Shown: positions 34,886 to 43,767 of the stretch, one piece after another
Position numbering within the stretch: position 1 is the first letter of the stretch
Layout: the number at the start of each line of letters is the position of its first letter
Assembly: GCA_963833585.1 (NCBI GenBank)
Contig: CAWHYF010000006.1
Location: forward strand, 1,292,088-1,356,087
DNA: 64,000 nt
From: Bog-756 sp963833585
Lineage (GTDB): Bacteria; Actinomycetota; Acidimicrobiia; Acidimicrobiales; RAAP-2
Direction: 5' to 3'
Made by a program: the position numbers and the translations under genes
Notes under the pieces: model-generated
What the model was told of the DNA's origin: nothing
What the model saw: the letters and a program-made list of their open reading frames with translations, nothing else
The model's database searches: none

Positions 34886-35781
34886 TCACGGCAGGTGGAG
34901 CGAGATCTGCGCGATCGGAAGTCCGAGCACGTCCTCGTCCGGAAGCCATCCGTACATCGGGCCTCCAGTGCCGGTGGTGGCGTTGCCGGTGTTCACAGCC
35001 TGGTTGAAGACCTGCACCGAGGCCGAGTTGAGCACCTCATAGGTTGCGTAGACCATGCCCCCGACTGAGTTGAACGACAGGTTGAAGGTGTACCAGCCAC
35101 TCGCCGTCAACTCGGTCGGTCCCGCGGAGCAGCCACCGGCACCAAAGCTGGTGCTGAGGAAGAACCCTCCGCCACCCGCCCCGGTCGAGCACATGTTGAA
35201 GGCGTTGTCCTGGAGGTAGTTCCCAGAGCTGTCCCGCAGCGCCACGTCCCAGTCGACCACGTTGCCCGGATGGGCCGCAGCCCACGCCGAATCGATGTAG
35301 ATCTTGAGCGACGTGCTGAATCCGCCCGCCGGGAAGATCATGTGCTTGGCGATGCTCCCGAACTTCGTATACGGCCCAGAGCAGTCCTCGTTGCCGGGGG
35401 CTGTGCAGCCGTTGACCGTCGGAGCTCCCGCCGTCCTGGCCCCCGGACACCCGGGCGTACCGCCTCTGACCACCGGGTCCGGCAACGGCCGAGCCGTAGC
35501 TGCCGTAGTTGGCAAAGCTTGACCTTGACGATCTGAATGGTGCCGTAGTTGCTGACGCCGCCGTCGCACGGAGCGTTCGGGGGGGTCGTGACCGGGCACC
35601 AACCGTTGGTATTCGATCCGAGCGTATTCTTGTAATTGGGAATGCCCGAGGTCTTGTTGGCCTTCGCGGCCCCGCTGACCGAGGCCGAAAGGCCGATCAC
35701 TCCCAGGCCCATCATTCCAGCCACAACGAGGACACCCAGAATCGAGGGCCCCCTCCGCCGGTGTTGCTTCACTTGCTGCAT
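34886..35781 (-). pseudogene. Secreted cell-surface protein, frameshifted
   Basis: A strong ribosome site (GGAGGG, six bases before the ATG at 35781) opens a protein with a signal peptide (HRRRGPSILGVLVVAGMMG, then LSASVSGAAKA). The mature part is Asn/Gly/Thr-rich with cysteines (GWCPVTTPPNAPC). The frame breaks twice: after IQIVKVK (about 35515), where FANYGSYGSAVAGPGG continues in another frame, and again near 35445 before APTVNGCTAPGNEDCSGPY. From there the protein runs to the stop at 34886 with an aromatic, beta-rich C-terminus (SGWYTFNLSFNSVGGMVYAT). Function is unknown. A phage-tail-like or adhesin-like extracellular domain is possible. Confidence 0.7.
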
Positions 35782-35936
35782 GTAGTTCCCTCCATAATTG
35801 TGCGGGAGCGGACCACATCGGTGCGTACTCTCCCGCTCGAAGCACGCGCCTCGTGCACCGTAAGCCGCCGGGGTGCCGACCACCATCATCAAATGTGATG
35901 AGATCGGTGGCCAGGCACGGAGGTAGAGGAGTTGGT

Positions 35937-36012
35937 TGTCGGGGCCGAGTCGGCTCCCCCTCACCCCTGCTGTCGGGGCCGAGTCGGCTCCCCCTCACCC
36001 CTGCTGTCGGGG
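35937..36012. repeat. 34-bp tandem repeat at 3' end of HNH gene
   Basis: TGTCGGGGCCGAGTCGGCTC followed by CCCCTCACCCCTGC forms an identical 34-bp unit at 35937-35970 and 35971-36004, plus a third partial copy. The repeat overlaps the end of the HNH nuclease gene, so the C-terminal residues of that protein are encoded in repeated DNA. Confidence 0.85.
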
Positions 36013-37635
36013 CTTCTCCGTCCGGCGCCACTCGGCCCGGCCCTCGTCGCTGTCGATGCCGAGGCCGGGCTCCTGGCCGAAGGGGGGTTGGGGCTCGAAG
36101 CTCCATCGGGTCCGGCCCTCGGCGTCCACTCCGAGGCGGGTGAGGACCCACCCCTCGTAGGTCTTCAGGCGGTGATGGTGGTGGCAGAGGAGGGCCAGGT
36201 TGTCGAGCTCGGTGGGGCCGCCCCGGTGGACCTCCTGGACGTGGTCGATCTCGAGGCCGACCGCCAGCCCGCAGCCCGGCACCACGCAGGTGCGGTCCCG
36301 GTAGACGAGGGCGGTGCGCAGCTTGGCGTTGATGGTCCGTCCCAAATGGGAGATGGCCCGGACGTCCCCGGCCTGGTGGAAGAGGACCGAGAGCAGCGAG
36401 TCGTTGGCCAGGTCCCGGGCCATGGCCACCGGGATGGGCCCCTGGCCGTCGATCTCGCACAGCTCCCCGGGGACGGCCCTCCCCCGGAGCAGGGCGGTGA
36501 GGTCCACCCGGACGATGGTGGTGCAGGTCGGTGGTCGGGTGATGACCGAGGCGGCCTCCCCGACGAGCGGCGTCCCCGGCGGCGAGGTGCCCGGTGGGGC
36601 CGGGGCGCCCCCGGCCCGGCGACCCCGACGGGAGGGGGCCCCGGGGGCCGGTGGGGCCGACGGGCGGTCGGTGGGGCCGGCCGTCGGGCCCGGCTCGGGA
36701 GCACCGGTGGGTCCGGCTGAGCCGCCCGGCTGGCTGACCAGGCCCGGCTGGGTGATGAGGCCCGGCTGGGTGATGAGGCCCTGCTGGGTGACCAGGGTGT
36801 AGAAGGCGTCGGCCCACAGGGCCCGCGGGGAGATCGGCCCGGTCTCCTCCTCGGGCGGGCCGGTCCCCGGTGCCGCCCGGTCCCCACCGGCCCGGTCCGG
36901 TGGTCGGGTCCGGCGGGACCGGTGCAGGCAGTCGGCGGCATGGGCCAGGTGGTTGAGGATCCCGGCCCCCCGGTCGGCGGTGTCCCGCCCCTGGAAGCAG
37001 AAGGCCCCCTCGGGGTCGGTCCAGGAGTGGAAGTACCGCTCGGCGTGGATCTTCCTGGTCGTGGCCAGGGGGTCCTTCCCGGCCGAGGTGGCCCGGGACC
37101 GCCGGCACCGCTCCTGCACCGCGGTGAGGGGGGCCTCGGCCGCCCCGGCCAGCAGCTCCTCCTCCCGGGAGGGGTCGAGCACCCCGGCCCCGCACAGCTC
37201 GGTCAGCTTGGGGGCCGAGAGGGTCCCTCGGCGCAGCTCCTCGGCGGTGCCGGGCAGCTGGTCGAGCCGGCGCCCGTTGCTGAGGGTCCCCCGGGCCTGG
37301 CCGGCCGAGACCCCCTCCACCGAGGCCAGCAGGGAGGCGGCGTCCCGGTGGCCCCCCTCCCGCCAGATCCCGCTGGCCTCCACCCGGGGGGCGAGCACCG
37401 TCTTGCCGGCCACCGAGAGCCGCTCCAGCCCGGCGAAGGAGCCGTACAGGGCGGCGGCGTCGTACCCGTCGAGGCAGTCGGGGTCCAGCTCGGCGAGGAC
37501 CGCCTCCAGCTCGGCCCGCACCCCGGCCAGACGGGTCCCGAGCCCGGGCGTCCCCGACCGGGATGCCCCCGATCGGGAGCCCGTCGACCGGGAGCCCGTC
37601 GACCGGGTCTGGGTGGCAGCGACCGCCGTGGTCAT
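35995..37635 (-). CDS. DUF222-domain HNH endonuclease
   Basis: The 546-aa protein combines an N-terminal DUF222 region (about residues 35-330) and a C-terminal HNH nuclease (GLEIDHVQEVHRGG with the metal His/Asp, then LDNLALLCHHHHRLKT). Such proteins (mycobacterial 13E12-like) occur in multiple copies in actinobacterial genomes, often close to mobile DNA. A Pro/Gly-rich linker includes tandem copies of the phrase LITQPG encoded by 18-bp repeats (about 36728-36799). The ATG at 37635 is the first start after the upstream Cys/Pro-rich shadow; the upstream GGACC repeat is non-coding. Confidence 0.85.
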   Translation of the reverse strand: MTTAVAATQTRSTGSRSTGSRSGASRSGTPGLGTRLAGVRAELEAVLAELDPDCLDGYDAAALYGSFAGLERLSVAGKTVLAPRVEASGIWREGGHRDAASLLASVEGVSAGQARGTLSNGRRLDQLPGTAEELRRGTLSAPKLTELCGAGVLDPSREEELLAGAAEAPLTAVQERCRRSRATSAGKDPLATTRKIHAERYFHSWTDPEGAFCFQGRDTADRGAGILNHLAHAADCLHRSRRTRPPDRAGGDRAAPGTGPPEEETGPISPRALWADAFYTLVTQQGLITQPGLITQPGLVSQPGGSAGPTGAPEPGPTAGPTDRPSAPPAPGAPSRRGRRAGGAPAPPGTSPPGTPLVGEAASVITRPPTCTTIVRVDLTALLRGRAVPGELCEIDGQGPIPVAMARDLANDSLLSVLFHQAGDVRAISHLGRTINAKLRTALVYRDRTCVVPGCGLAVGLEIDHVQEVHRGGPTELDNLALLCHHHHRLKTYEGWVLTRLGVDAEGRTRWSFEPQPPFGQEPGLGIDSDEGRAEWRRTEKPRQQG

Positions 37636-37663
37636 GGGACCAGCCTGCCAGGGGGGTGTGACA

Positions 37664-37690
37664 CCGGACCGGACCGGACCGGACCGGACC
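37664..37690. repeat. CGGAC pentanucleotide repeat
   Basis: About five consecutive CGGAC units lie upstream of the HNH gene start. They are probably slippage products in GC-rich DNA. No function is evident. Confidence 0.7.
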
Positions 37691-37820
37691 GAACCCCACG
37701 CAGGCCGGGCGGGCACCAGGGGTCCCAGAGGAGCCGGGCCGAACCGGGGCCAGGTCCACGAACCCGGAGGCAGAGCCGGGGGGCCCACCGACCGGGCCGG
37801 TCCGCCCCGCCCGCCGGGGG

Positions 37821-38663
37821 TCAGGCCACCCAGGTGCTGGTCTCGCCCACCACCGCCGAGCCGTCGAGATCGCTCAGCTTGGAGGCCACGAACGCCCCGG
37901 CCCACGGGCTGGTCTGTACCCGGAGCGGTGGGTGCTCCGCCCGCAGCACGCCCATGATCACGTCGGCCACCTGGTCGGCGGTCTGGGCGGCGTCGGAGGA
38001 GAAGTCGGCCATCACGTGGTCGACATAGGCCTGCATGGCCGGCAGGTACGGCCCGGCGGCGGCGAACATGGCCCCGATGTCCACGCCCACGTTGTTGACG
38101 AACTCGGTGGTGACCGGCCCCGGCTCCACGATGGAGACGGCGACCCCCACTGTGCCGGCCACCGGGGCCAGACTCTCGAGGAACCCCTCGACGGCGAACT
38201 TGGCCGCGCAGTAGGCCTCGTTGAACGGTTGGCCCACCGCACCTCCCACGCTGGAGACGGTGACCACCCGGCCGCCCGATGCCCGGAGGTGGATCATGGC
38301 GGCCCGGGTCATGGCCACCACGCTGAAGTAGTTGACCTCCATCACCCTGCGCATGTCGTCCATCGACACCTGCTCGATGGTGCCCACGTAGCCGGCACCG
38401 GCATTGTTGACCAGGGCGTCGAGACGGCCGTGGTCGGCCACCACGCTGTCGACGACCGCCTGGACGGAGCCGGTGTCGGTGACATCCAGGATGCGCACGT
38501 CGACCTCGACGCCCGCCTGCGACGCGGCCGCTCGCAGTGCTCCGCCGCGGTCGGGATGACGGAGGGTGGCCACCGTCCGGTAGCCCCCGCCGGCGGCCGC
38601 CACGGCGGTGGCCAGTCCGATGCCGGACGAGGTGCCGGTGACGAGCAGGACGGGTTGAGCCAT
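37821..38663 (-). CDS. Short-chain dehydrogenase/reductase
   Basis: The 280-aa protein is a classical SDR: the NAD(P)-binding TGTSSGIG at the N-terminus, the NNAGAGYVG structural motif, the catalytic Ser in VSSVGGAVG and YCAAK (Tyr/Lys). The ATG at 38663 gives MAQPVLLVTGTSSGIGLAT. It is divergent from a cytochrome P450 gene, suggesting joint oxidative metabolism. Substrate unknown. The C-terminal 30 residues lack recognisable membrane or lipid motifs. Confidence 0.92.
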   Translation of the reverse strand: MAQPVLLVTGTSSGIGLATAVAAAGGGYRTVATLRHPDRGGALRAAASQAGVEVDVRILDVTDTGSVQAVVDSVVADHGRLDALVNNAGAGYVGTIEQVSMDDMRRVMEVNYFSVVAMTRAAMIHLRASGGRVVTVSSVGGAVGQPFNEAYCAAKFAVEGFLESLAPVAGTVGVAVSIVEPGPVTTEFVNNVGVDIGAMFAAAGPYLPAMQAYVDHVMADFSSDAAQTADQVADVIMGVLRAEHPPLRVQTSPWAGAFVASKLSDLDGSAVVGETSTWVA

Positions 38664-38706
38664 GGAACGACCTTTCGCCGGGTGCGACTCGCCGGGTGCG
38701 GGTCGC

Positions 38707-38850
38707 AGGGTGCCTCCCCACAGTGCCATCTCAGGGTGCCTCCCCAAGTGCCATCTCAGGGTGCCTCCCCACAGCAGGGACGCTGGACCGGCCCGACAAC
38801 ACCGACGATCCGGCCACGACCGGCCCGACAACACCGACGATCCGGCCACG
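38707..38850. repeat. Two families of tandem repeats between SDR and P450 genes
   Basis: Family A: AGGGTGCCTCCCCACAGTGC plus CATCTC, at 38707-38732 (26 bp), 38733-38757 (25 bp) and a partial 38758-38774. Family B: an exact 32-bp unit at 38787-38818 and 38819-38850, beginning ACCGGCCCGACAACACCGAC. Both fill the divergent promoter region, so they could influence regulation or simply reflect slippage. Confidence 0.85.
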
Positions 38851-38943
38851 AGGGACGCCGACGTGGCGACCGCCGTGGGACGCCGACCCGGCCACCGGCG
38901 TGGAGTCGCCCCGAGGCCCCGTGGCTCGGTACCATCGACAGCG

Positions 38944-40238
38944 GTGACCTCCTCGACCACCGACCCCCCGGCCCCCCGACCGGAGCCGACGGACACCCCG
39001 GCGGCCACGTCGTCGTCACGGCCGGTCTTCGACCCCTTCGACCCCCTGTGGTCCAGCGATCCCTTCCCCCTCTACGCCGAACTGCGGGAGCGGGCGCCCA
39101 TCCACCGGAACCACCTGGGCTTCTGGGTGGTGGCTCGCCATCAGGACTGCCTGGCCATCCTGCGGGACCGGCGGGCCAGCTCGGACAGCCTCAACGTGGC
39201 GGTCGAGCGGATGCCCGAGGGCTTCCGGACCCCGGTGGCCGAGGACGACCCGGTGGCGACGGCCATGCTGGAGATGCGGCCGTTCCTCTTCCGGGACCCG
39301 CCCGACCACACCCGGCTGCGGGGGCTGGTGTCCAAGGCCTTCACCCCCAAGGTGGTGGAGTCGCTGCGGGAGCGGACCCAGCAGGCCGTCGACGAGCTGC
39401 TGGACGCGGCCTTGGAGGCCGACCGGGTCGATCTGCTCGAGGCGTTCGCCTACCCGCTGCCCGTCCGGGTGATCTGTGACCTGCTCGGGGTGCCGGTCGA
39501 GGACCACGACCGGTTCAAGGAGTGGTCCAACGCGCTGGCCCGGGGGCTCGATCCCGACTTCCTGCTCACCGAGGAGGTCATCGCCGCCCGGGGCGAGGCG
39601 GTGCTCCAGTTCGCCCAGTACTTCTTCGAGATCCTGGCCGAGCGCCGGCGCCACCCGGGGGAGGACCTGCTCAGCCGGCTGGTGGGGGCCGAGGACGGGG
39701 GCACCGTGCTGAGCGAGACCGAGCTGCTCTCGACCTGCATCCTGCTGCTGGTGGCCGGGCACGAGACGACGGTCAACCTCATCTCGGGCGGGACGTTGGC
39801 TCTGCTGCAGCATCCCGACCAGCTCGAGCGCTTCCGCCGCGACCCGGCGGTCGTCCGCAGCGGCGTGGAGGAGATGTTGCGTTACGTCTCCCCGGTCCAG
39901 CTCACCGGCCGGGCCCTCACCGAGCCCTGCGAGTTCGGCGGCGTCGAGTTCGCCGCCGGGGACTTCGCCATGCTGCTCCTGGCGTCGGGCAACCACGACC
40001 CCGAGCAGTTCGACCGACCGGAGCGGTTCGACGTCACCCGGACCCCCAACAACCACCTCGGGTTCGGCTTCGGCATCCACCACTGCCTCGGCGCGCCGCT
40101 GGCCCGGATGGAGACCCAGGTGGCCCTGACCTCACTGGTGCGGCGCGCCCCGAGCTGGCCCTCGTGGGCGACGTGGCCTACAAGTCCAACGTGGTCCTGC
40201 GAGGCATGGTCTCCCTCCCGGTGGCCATGCGGGGCTGA
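38944..40238 (+). pseudogene. Cytochrome P450, one-base frameshift near 3' end
   Basis: Heme-thiolate monooxygenase, about 431 aa if restored. The oxygen-binding I-helix is LLVAGHETTVN, the EXXR motif is in EEMLRYVSP and the heme-binding cysteine is in FGFGIHHCLGAPLAR. Homology continues past ALTSLVRRAP only if the frame shifts: the other frame gives ELALVGDVAYKSNVVLRGMV and ends at 40238. The break is at a run of four C bases (40148-40151), so one C is probably missing. The GTG at 38944 is the most likely start, with the Pro-rich N-terminus before FDPFDPLWSS; the frame is open further upstream. Substrate unknown; the SDR next door may share it. Confidence 0.88.
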
Positions 40239-40299
40239 CCGCACTTCCCGCCCGACCGCCCTCCTGGCGACAGGGCCGCCGCCGCCCGGACCGGGGCCC

Positions 40300-41175
40300 T
40301 CAGGACGCGGCAGCCCGGTCGAACACCGGCTGCAGGCCGTCGAGGGCCGAGCGCACGTCGTCCTCGGTGAAGGGGAGGAGCAGGGCGGCCACGGCGTCCA
40401 CCCCGGCCTCGGCGTAGCGGGCGGCGATGTCGGCGTCGAGCGGCTGGAAGTAGGGGCAGACGGTGACGGTCACGTCGGACCGGGCCCGGCCCTGCTCGGC
40501 CAGCAGTCCGTCCAGGGTGGCGAGGGGTTCGGCCAGCTGGTCCGGACCCCGGTTGAAGGTGTGCCACCCCTGTCCGGCCCGGGCCACCCGGGCCAGAGCC
40601 GCCCGCGACTCCCCGCCGATGTGGAGGGGAGGGTGGGGTTGCTGGACCGGCTTCGGGAACATCTGGCAGGGGTTGAGCGAGTAGAACTCCCCCTCGTACG
40701 CCGAGGTCTCGTCGCACCAGAGGGTGCGGAGCACCTCGAGGTACTCGTCGGTCCGCCGGCCCCGCTGGGGCCACGGCACGTTGACCGCATTGAATTCCTC
40801 CTCCAGCCAACCCACCCCGACGCCGAAGTCGACCCGGCCGTTGGACAGCCAGTCGAGGGTGGCCACCTCCTTGGCCGTGTACACCGGGTTGCGCTGCGGG
40901 AGGAGCACCATGGCGGTGCCCAGCCGGGTGGTGGTCGTGTGGGCGGCCAGGAAGGACAGGGTGTTGAGCGGTTCGAGCAGCCCGGTGCCCGGTGGGGCCG
41001 GGATCCGCCCGTCCTCGGCGTACGGGTAGGAGGAGGCGTACTCCTCGAACAGGACCACGTGCTCGCCGACCCAGACGGTCCCGACACCGCGCTGCTCGGC
41101 CTCGGTCCCGATCACCGCCAGCAGCTCGGGCGTGGTGAACGGGCTGGCGGTGGGTACCCACAGATCGATGCGCAC
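40300..41175 (-). CDS. LLM-class F420-dependent oxidoreductase (TIGR03619-like)
   Basis: The 291-aa luciferase-like protein shows GTVWVGEHVVLF, TRLGTAMVLLPQRNPVYTAK, VDFGVGVGWLEEEF and PPLHIGGESRAAL, typical of F420-using TIGR03619-like enzymes. Substrate unknown. It faces the P450 gene tail to tail. Its presence with a second F420-type enzyme indicates that the organism makes cofactor F420. Confidence 0.87.
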   Translation of the reverse strand: MRIDLWVPTASPFTTPELLAVIGTEAEQRGVGTVWVGEHVVLFEEYASSYPYAEDGRIPAPPGTGLLEPLNTLSFLAAHTTTTRLGTAMVLLPQRNPVYTAKEVATLDWLSNGRVDFGVGVGWLEEEFNAVNVPWPQRGRRTDEYLEVLRTLWCDETSAYEGEFYSLNPCQMFPKPVQQPHPPLHIGGESRAALARVARAGQGWHTFNRGPDQLAEPLATLDGLLAEQGRARSDVTVTVCPYFQPLDADIAARYAEAGVDAVAALLLPFTEDDVRSALDGLQPVFDRAAAS

Positions 41176-41245
41176 GTTGGACTCCCTCGGGGGCGGACTG
41201 GCTGGAAGGTAGTGCCCGACCCGAACCCGGTCCAGCCGGACCGGC

Positions 41246-42658
41246 TCAGGCCGGAGGGGTCGGTGCCACCAGCGGCCAGGGCCGCTCCCGCTCGGCCATC
41301 CGGGCCAGGTCCAACAGCAGCTGCTCCTCGTGGTGGCGGCCGATGACCTGGAGCCCGACCGGCAGCCCGTCGACCGTCCCGGCCGGGATGGACACCGCCG
41401 GGTTGCCGGTCAGGTTGGCCGGGATGGTGAGGGCCCCGTTGTTGCCGATGGCCGTGTCGAGGCCGTGCTCCTGGATCAGGTCCACGTCGCCGACCGTGGT
41501 GGGCATGGGCCCGGCGGCCCCGAACGCCACGTCCGGATTGGCGGCACAGAAGACGAAATCGGTCCGGTCGAACAGGTCGGCCATCTTCTCGTTGACGTCG
41601 ATCCGGAACATCTCGGTGGCGCCCGCGGTCTGCACGTTGAGGTGGTAGGTGGCGAGGTTCATCCCCAGTTGGATCTCGGGGGTGAGGTCGTCGTTGCACG
41701 CCGGGTAGCGGTCCCCGAGCTCGCCGGCCAGCCCGACCAGGTTGGACATGGCCCACTCCAGTCCGGCCTGGGGCAGGTCCACCACCACGTCCACCCGGGC
41801 CAGCCCGGCGTCGGCGATGAGGGCTTCGGCCGCCCCGAGCACCGTCGCCGCCACCCGGGGCTCCACGATGGCGGCACCCAGGTCCACCGAGACCACGGCC
41901 CGTTTGCCGGCCAGGTCGAAGGAGTCGAGGCCGGCCTCCCAACCCTCCACCCGGGGGAGGGAGAGCGTGTCCCGCGGGTCGAACCCGTTGCAGGCGTCGA
42001 ACCACCGGGCCGTGTCCCGTACCGAGCGGGACAGGCAACCGACCACCACGGTGAGGGGCGGCTGGAGGGACCCCGGACCCTTCGGGATCCGCCCGAAGGT
42101 GGATTTGAGGCCGAACAGGCCGGTGAACCCGGCCGGGATGCGGATGGAGCCACCGCCGTCACCCCCGCTGCACAGCGGGAGCAGCCCGCCGGCCACCGCC
42201 GCGGCCGACCCGCCCGACGAGCCCCCCGGGGTGCGTTCGGGATTCCACGGGTTGCGGGTGGTGCCGTGCAGCTTGGTGTTGGTGCAGTTGATCCCGCCGA
42301 ACTCGGAGGCGGTGGTCTGACCGGCCAGTACCGCTCCGGCCGCCCGCAGCCGGGTCACGTGGGTGGAGGTGCGCCCGGCTACCCGGTCCGAGTAGACCAG
42401 CGAGGCCTCGGTGTAGGGCCAGCCCTCCACCTCCTCCAGCTCCTTGATGCCCACCGGTACCCCACCGAAGGGGAGGGAGACGTCGGCCGAGGCCGCCGCG
42501 GCCCTGGCCGCGTCCACGTCGAGGTGGCTGAAGGCGTTGAGCCCCGACGACTCGATGGCGGCGAGCGAGGCCTCGAGGGCCTCGGCGGGGGAGAGGGTGC
42601 CGGCCCGGAAGGCGTCCACCAGGGAGCAGGCATCGTCGAGCCAGGGCTGATCGGTCAC
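41246..42658 (-). CDS. Amidase-signature family protein
   Basis: The 470-aa protein has the amidase signature GGSSGGSAAAVAGGLLPLCS and the Ser-cisSer-Lys triad: Lys in PVGIKELE, cis-Ser and nucleophile Ser in GGSS and GGDGGGSIRIPAGF. Amidase-signature enzymes hydrolyse amides, including the glutaminase of tRNA amidotransferase; the lack of gat neighbours argues for a catabolic amidase. The GTG at 42658 starts before TDQPWLDDACSLVDAF. It is divergent from polyphosphate glucokinase. Confidence 0.9.
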   Translation of the reverse strand: MTDQPWLDDACSLVDAFRAGTLSPAEALEASLAAIESSGLNAFSHLDVDAARAAAASADVSLPFGGVPVGIKELEEVEGWPYTEASLVYSDRVAGRTSTHVTRLRAAGAVLAGQTTASEFGGINCTNTKLHGTTRNPWNPERTPGGSSGGSAAAVAGGLLPLCSGGDGGGSIRIPAGFTGLFGLKSTFGRIPKGPGSLQPPLTVVVGCLSRSVRDTARWFDACNGFDPRDTLSLPRVEGWEAGLDSFDLAGKRAVVSVDLGAAIVEPRVAATVLGAAEALIADAGLARVDVVVDLPQAGLEWAMSNLVGLAGELGDRYPACNDDLTPEIQLGMNLATYHLNVQTAGATEMFRIDVNEKMADLFDRTDFVFCAANPDVAFGAAGPMPTTVGDVDLIQEHGLDTAIGNNGALTIPANLTGNPAVSIPAGTVDGLPVGLQVIGRHHEEQLLLDLARMAERERPWPLVAPTPPA

Positions 42659-42804
42659 GGGCCCGACGCTACCGGCCGGCGGCGCCGGGTGGAAGCGGGG
42701 TGGCGGGACGCTCCGCAACCGTCACCCATGGCACGGGCACTCGCCCCGGCCGGTCCGCGGACGGTACCTGTGTGGCATGGGTTCGCAGTGTCTAGCGTGG
42801 GGGT

Positions 42805-43653
42805 ATGAGCCCCGACGAGAGCCCGGACGACGCCCCACCCAGCGCGATCGGGGAGGCCCAGCCCGAACCGGCCCAGGGCGAGCCCCGGCACCCCTTCACG
42901 CTGGCCGTCGACATCGGCGGCACCGGGCTCAAGGCCTCGGTGCTCGACGCCGGCGGGGCGATGGCGGCGGACCGGGTGCGGGTCCCGACCGCCTACCCGA
43001 TGCCCCCCGAGAAGCTGGTGAGCATGCTGACCCGGCTGGTCGCTCCGCTGCCCAAGGCGGAACGGGCCTCGGTGGGGTTCCCGGGGATGGTGCGCGACGG
43101 CCGGGTGCTCTCGGCCCCCCACTTCTCCACCACGAGCGGGCCGGGGAGCCCGGTCGATCCCGACCTGGTCCAGCAGTGGTCGGAGTTCGACCTCGCCTCC
43201 GAGCTCACCACCTCGTTCGGGCTGCCCACCAAAGTGGCCAACGACGCCGACATCCAGGGGGCCGCCGTGGTCCAGGGGAAGGGGTTGGAGCTGACCATCA
43301 CCCTCGGCACCGGGTTCGGCAGCGGGCTGTTCTACCAGGGCCAGCTCATGCCCCACCTCGAGATCGCCCACCAGCCGTTCCGCAAGGGCGAGACCTACAA
43401 CGAGCAGCTGGGCGAGGCCACCCGCAAGGAGATCGGGGAGGAGCGCTGGAACAAGCGGGTCCACAAGGCCATCGCCAATCTCCGGGCCCTGTTGTTCTTC
43501 GACCACCTCTACATCGGGGGAGGGAACTCCCGACGGGTGGCCCGGCACAACCTGACCGAGGACATCACCATCGTCGACAACTCCGCCGGCATCCTCGGCG
43601 GGATCAAACTGTGGGACGGCGACCACCTGGGCGTCAACGCCGTGGCCGGGTAG
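42805..43653 (+). CDS. ppgK: Polyphosphate glucokinase
   Basis: PpgK phosphorylates glucose with polyphosphate or ATP. The ROK-family phosphate loop reads LAVDIGGTGLKASVLDAGG, followed by VGFPGMVRDGRVLSAPHFST and TITLGTGFGSGLF. At 282 aa it matches actinobacterial PpgK. The ATG at 42805 is preceded by an Ala/Pro/Glu-rich N-terminus of about 30 residues, which is normal for some members. It lies before a CHAD-domain gene on the other strand: CHAD proteins bind polyphosphate, so the pair fits polyphosphate metabolism. Confidence 0.92.
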   Translation: MSPDESPDDAPPSAIGEAQPEPAQGEPRHPFTLAVDIGGTGLKASVLDAGGAMAADRVRVPTAYPMPPEKLVSMLTRLVAPLPKAERASVGFPGMVRDGRVLSAPHFSTTSGPGSPVDPDLVQQWSEFDLASELTTSFGLPTKVANDADIQGAAVVQGKGLELTITLGTGFGSGLFYQGQLMPHLEIAHQPFRKGETYNEQLGEATRKEIGEERWNKRVHKAIANLRALLFFDHLYIGGGNSRRVARHNLTEDITIVDNSAGILGGIKLWDGDHLGVNAVAG

Positions 43654-43767
43654 CCGGGGCGGCTGGAGCCCCGAAGCGCCCGACGCCGACGCCCAGGGAT
43701 GCCCGGAAGGGGAGCGCCCCAGGCGCCCCATGGGATGCCCGGAGGGACCGCCGCCCCGGGACCGGGC

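Noticed and set aside
34886..37759. A 957-aa minus-strand open frame spanning the secreted protein and the HNH gene
   Set aside because: It joins the 3' frame of the secreted-protein gene with a non-coding frame antisense or out of phase to the HNH gene. GC-rich codon bias keeps it open by chance.
35937..38850. CRISPR-like arrays
   Set aside because: The repeats are directly adjacent without unique spacers of regular size, and no cas genes are present.
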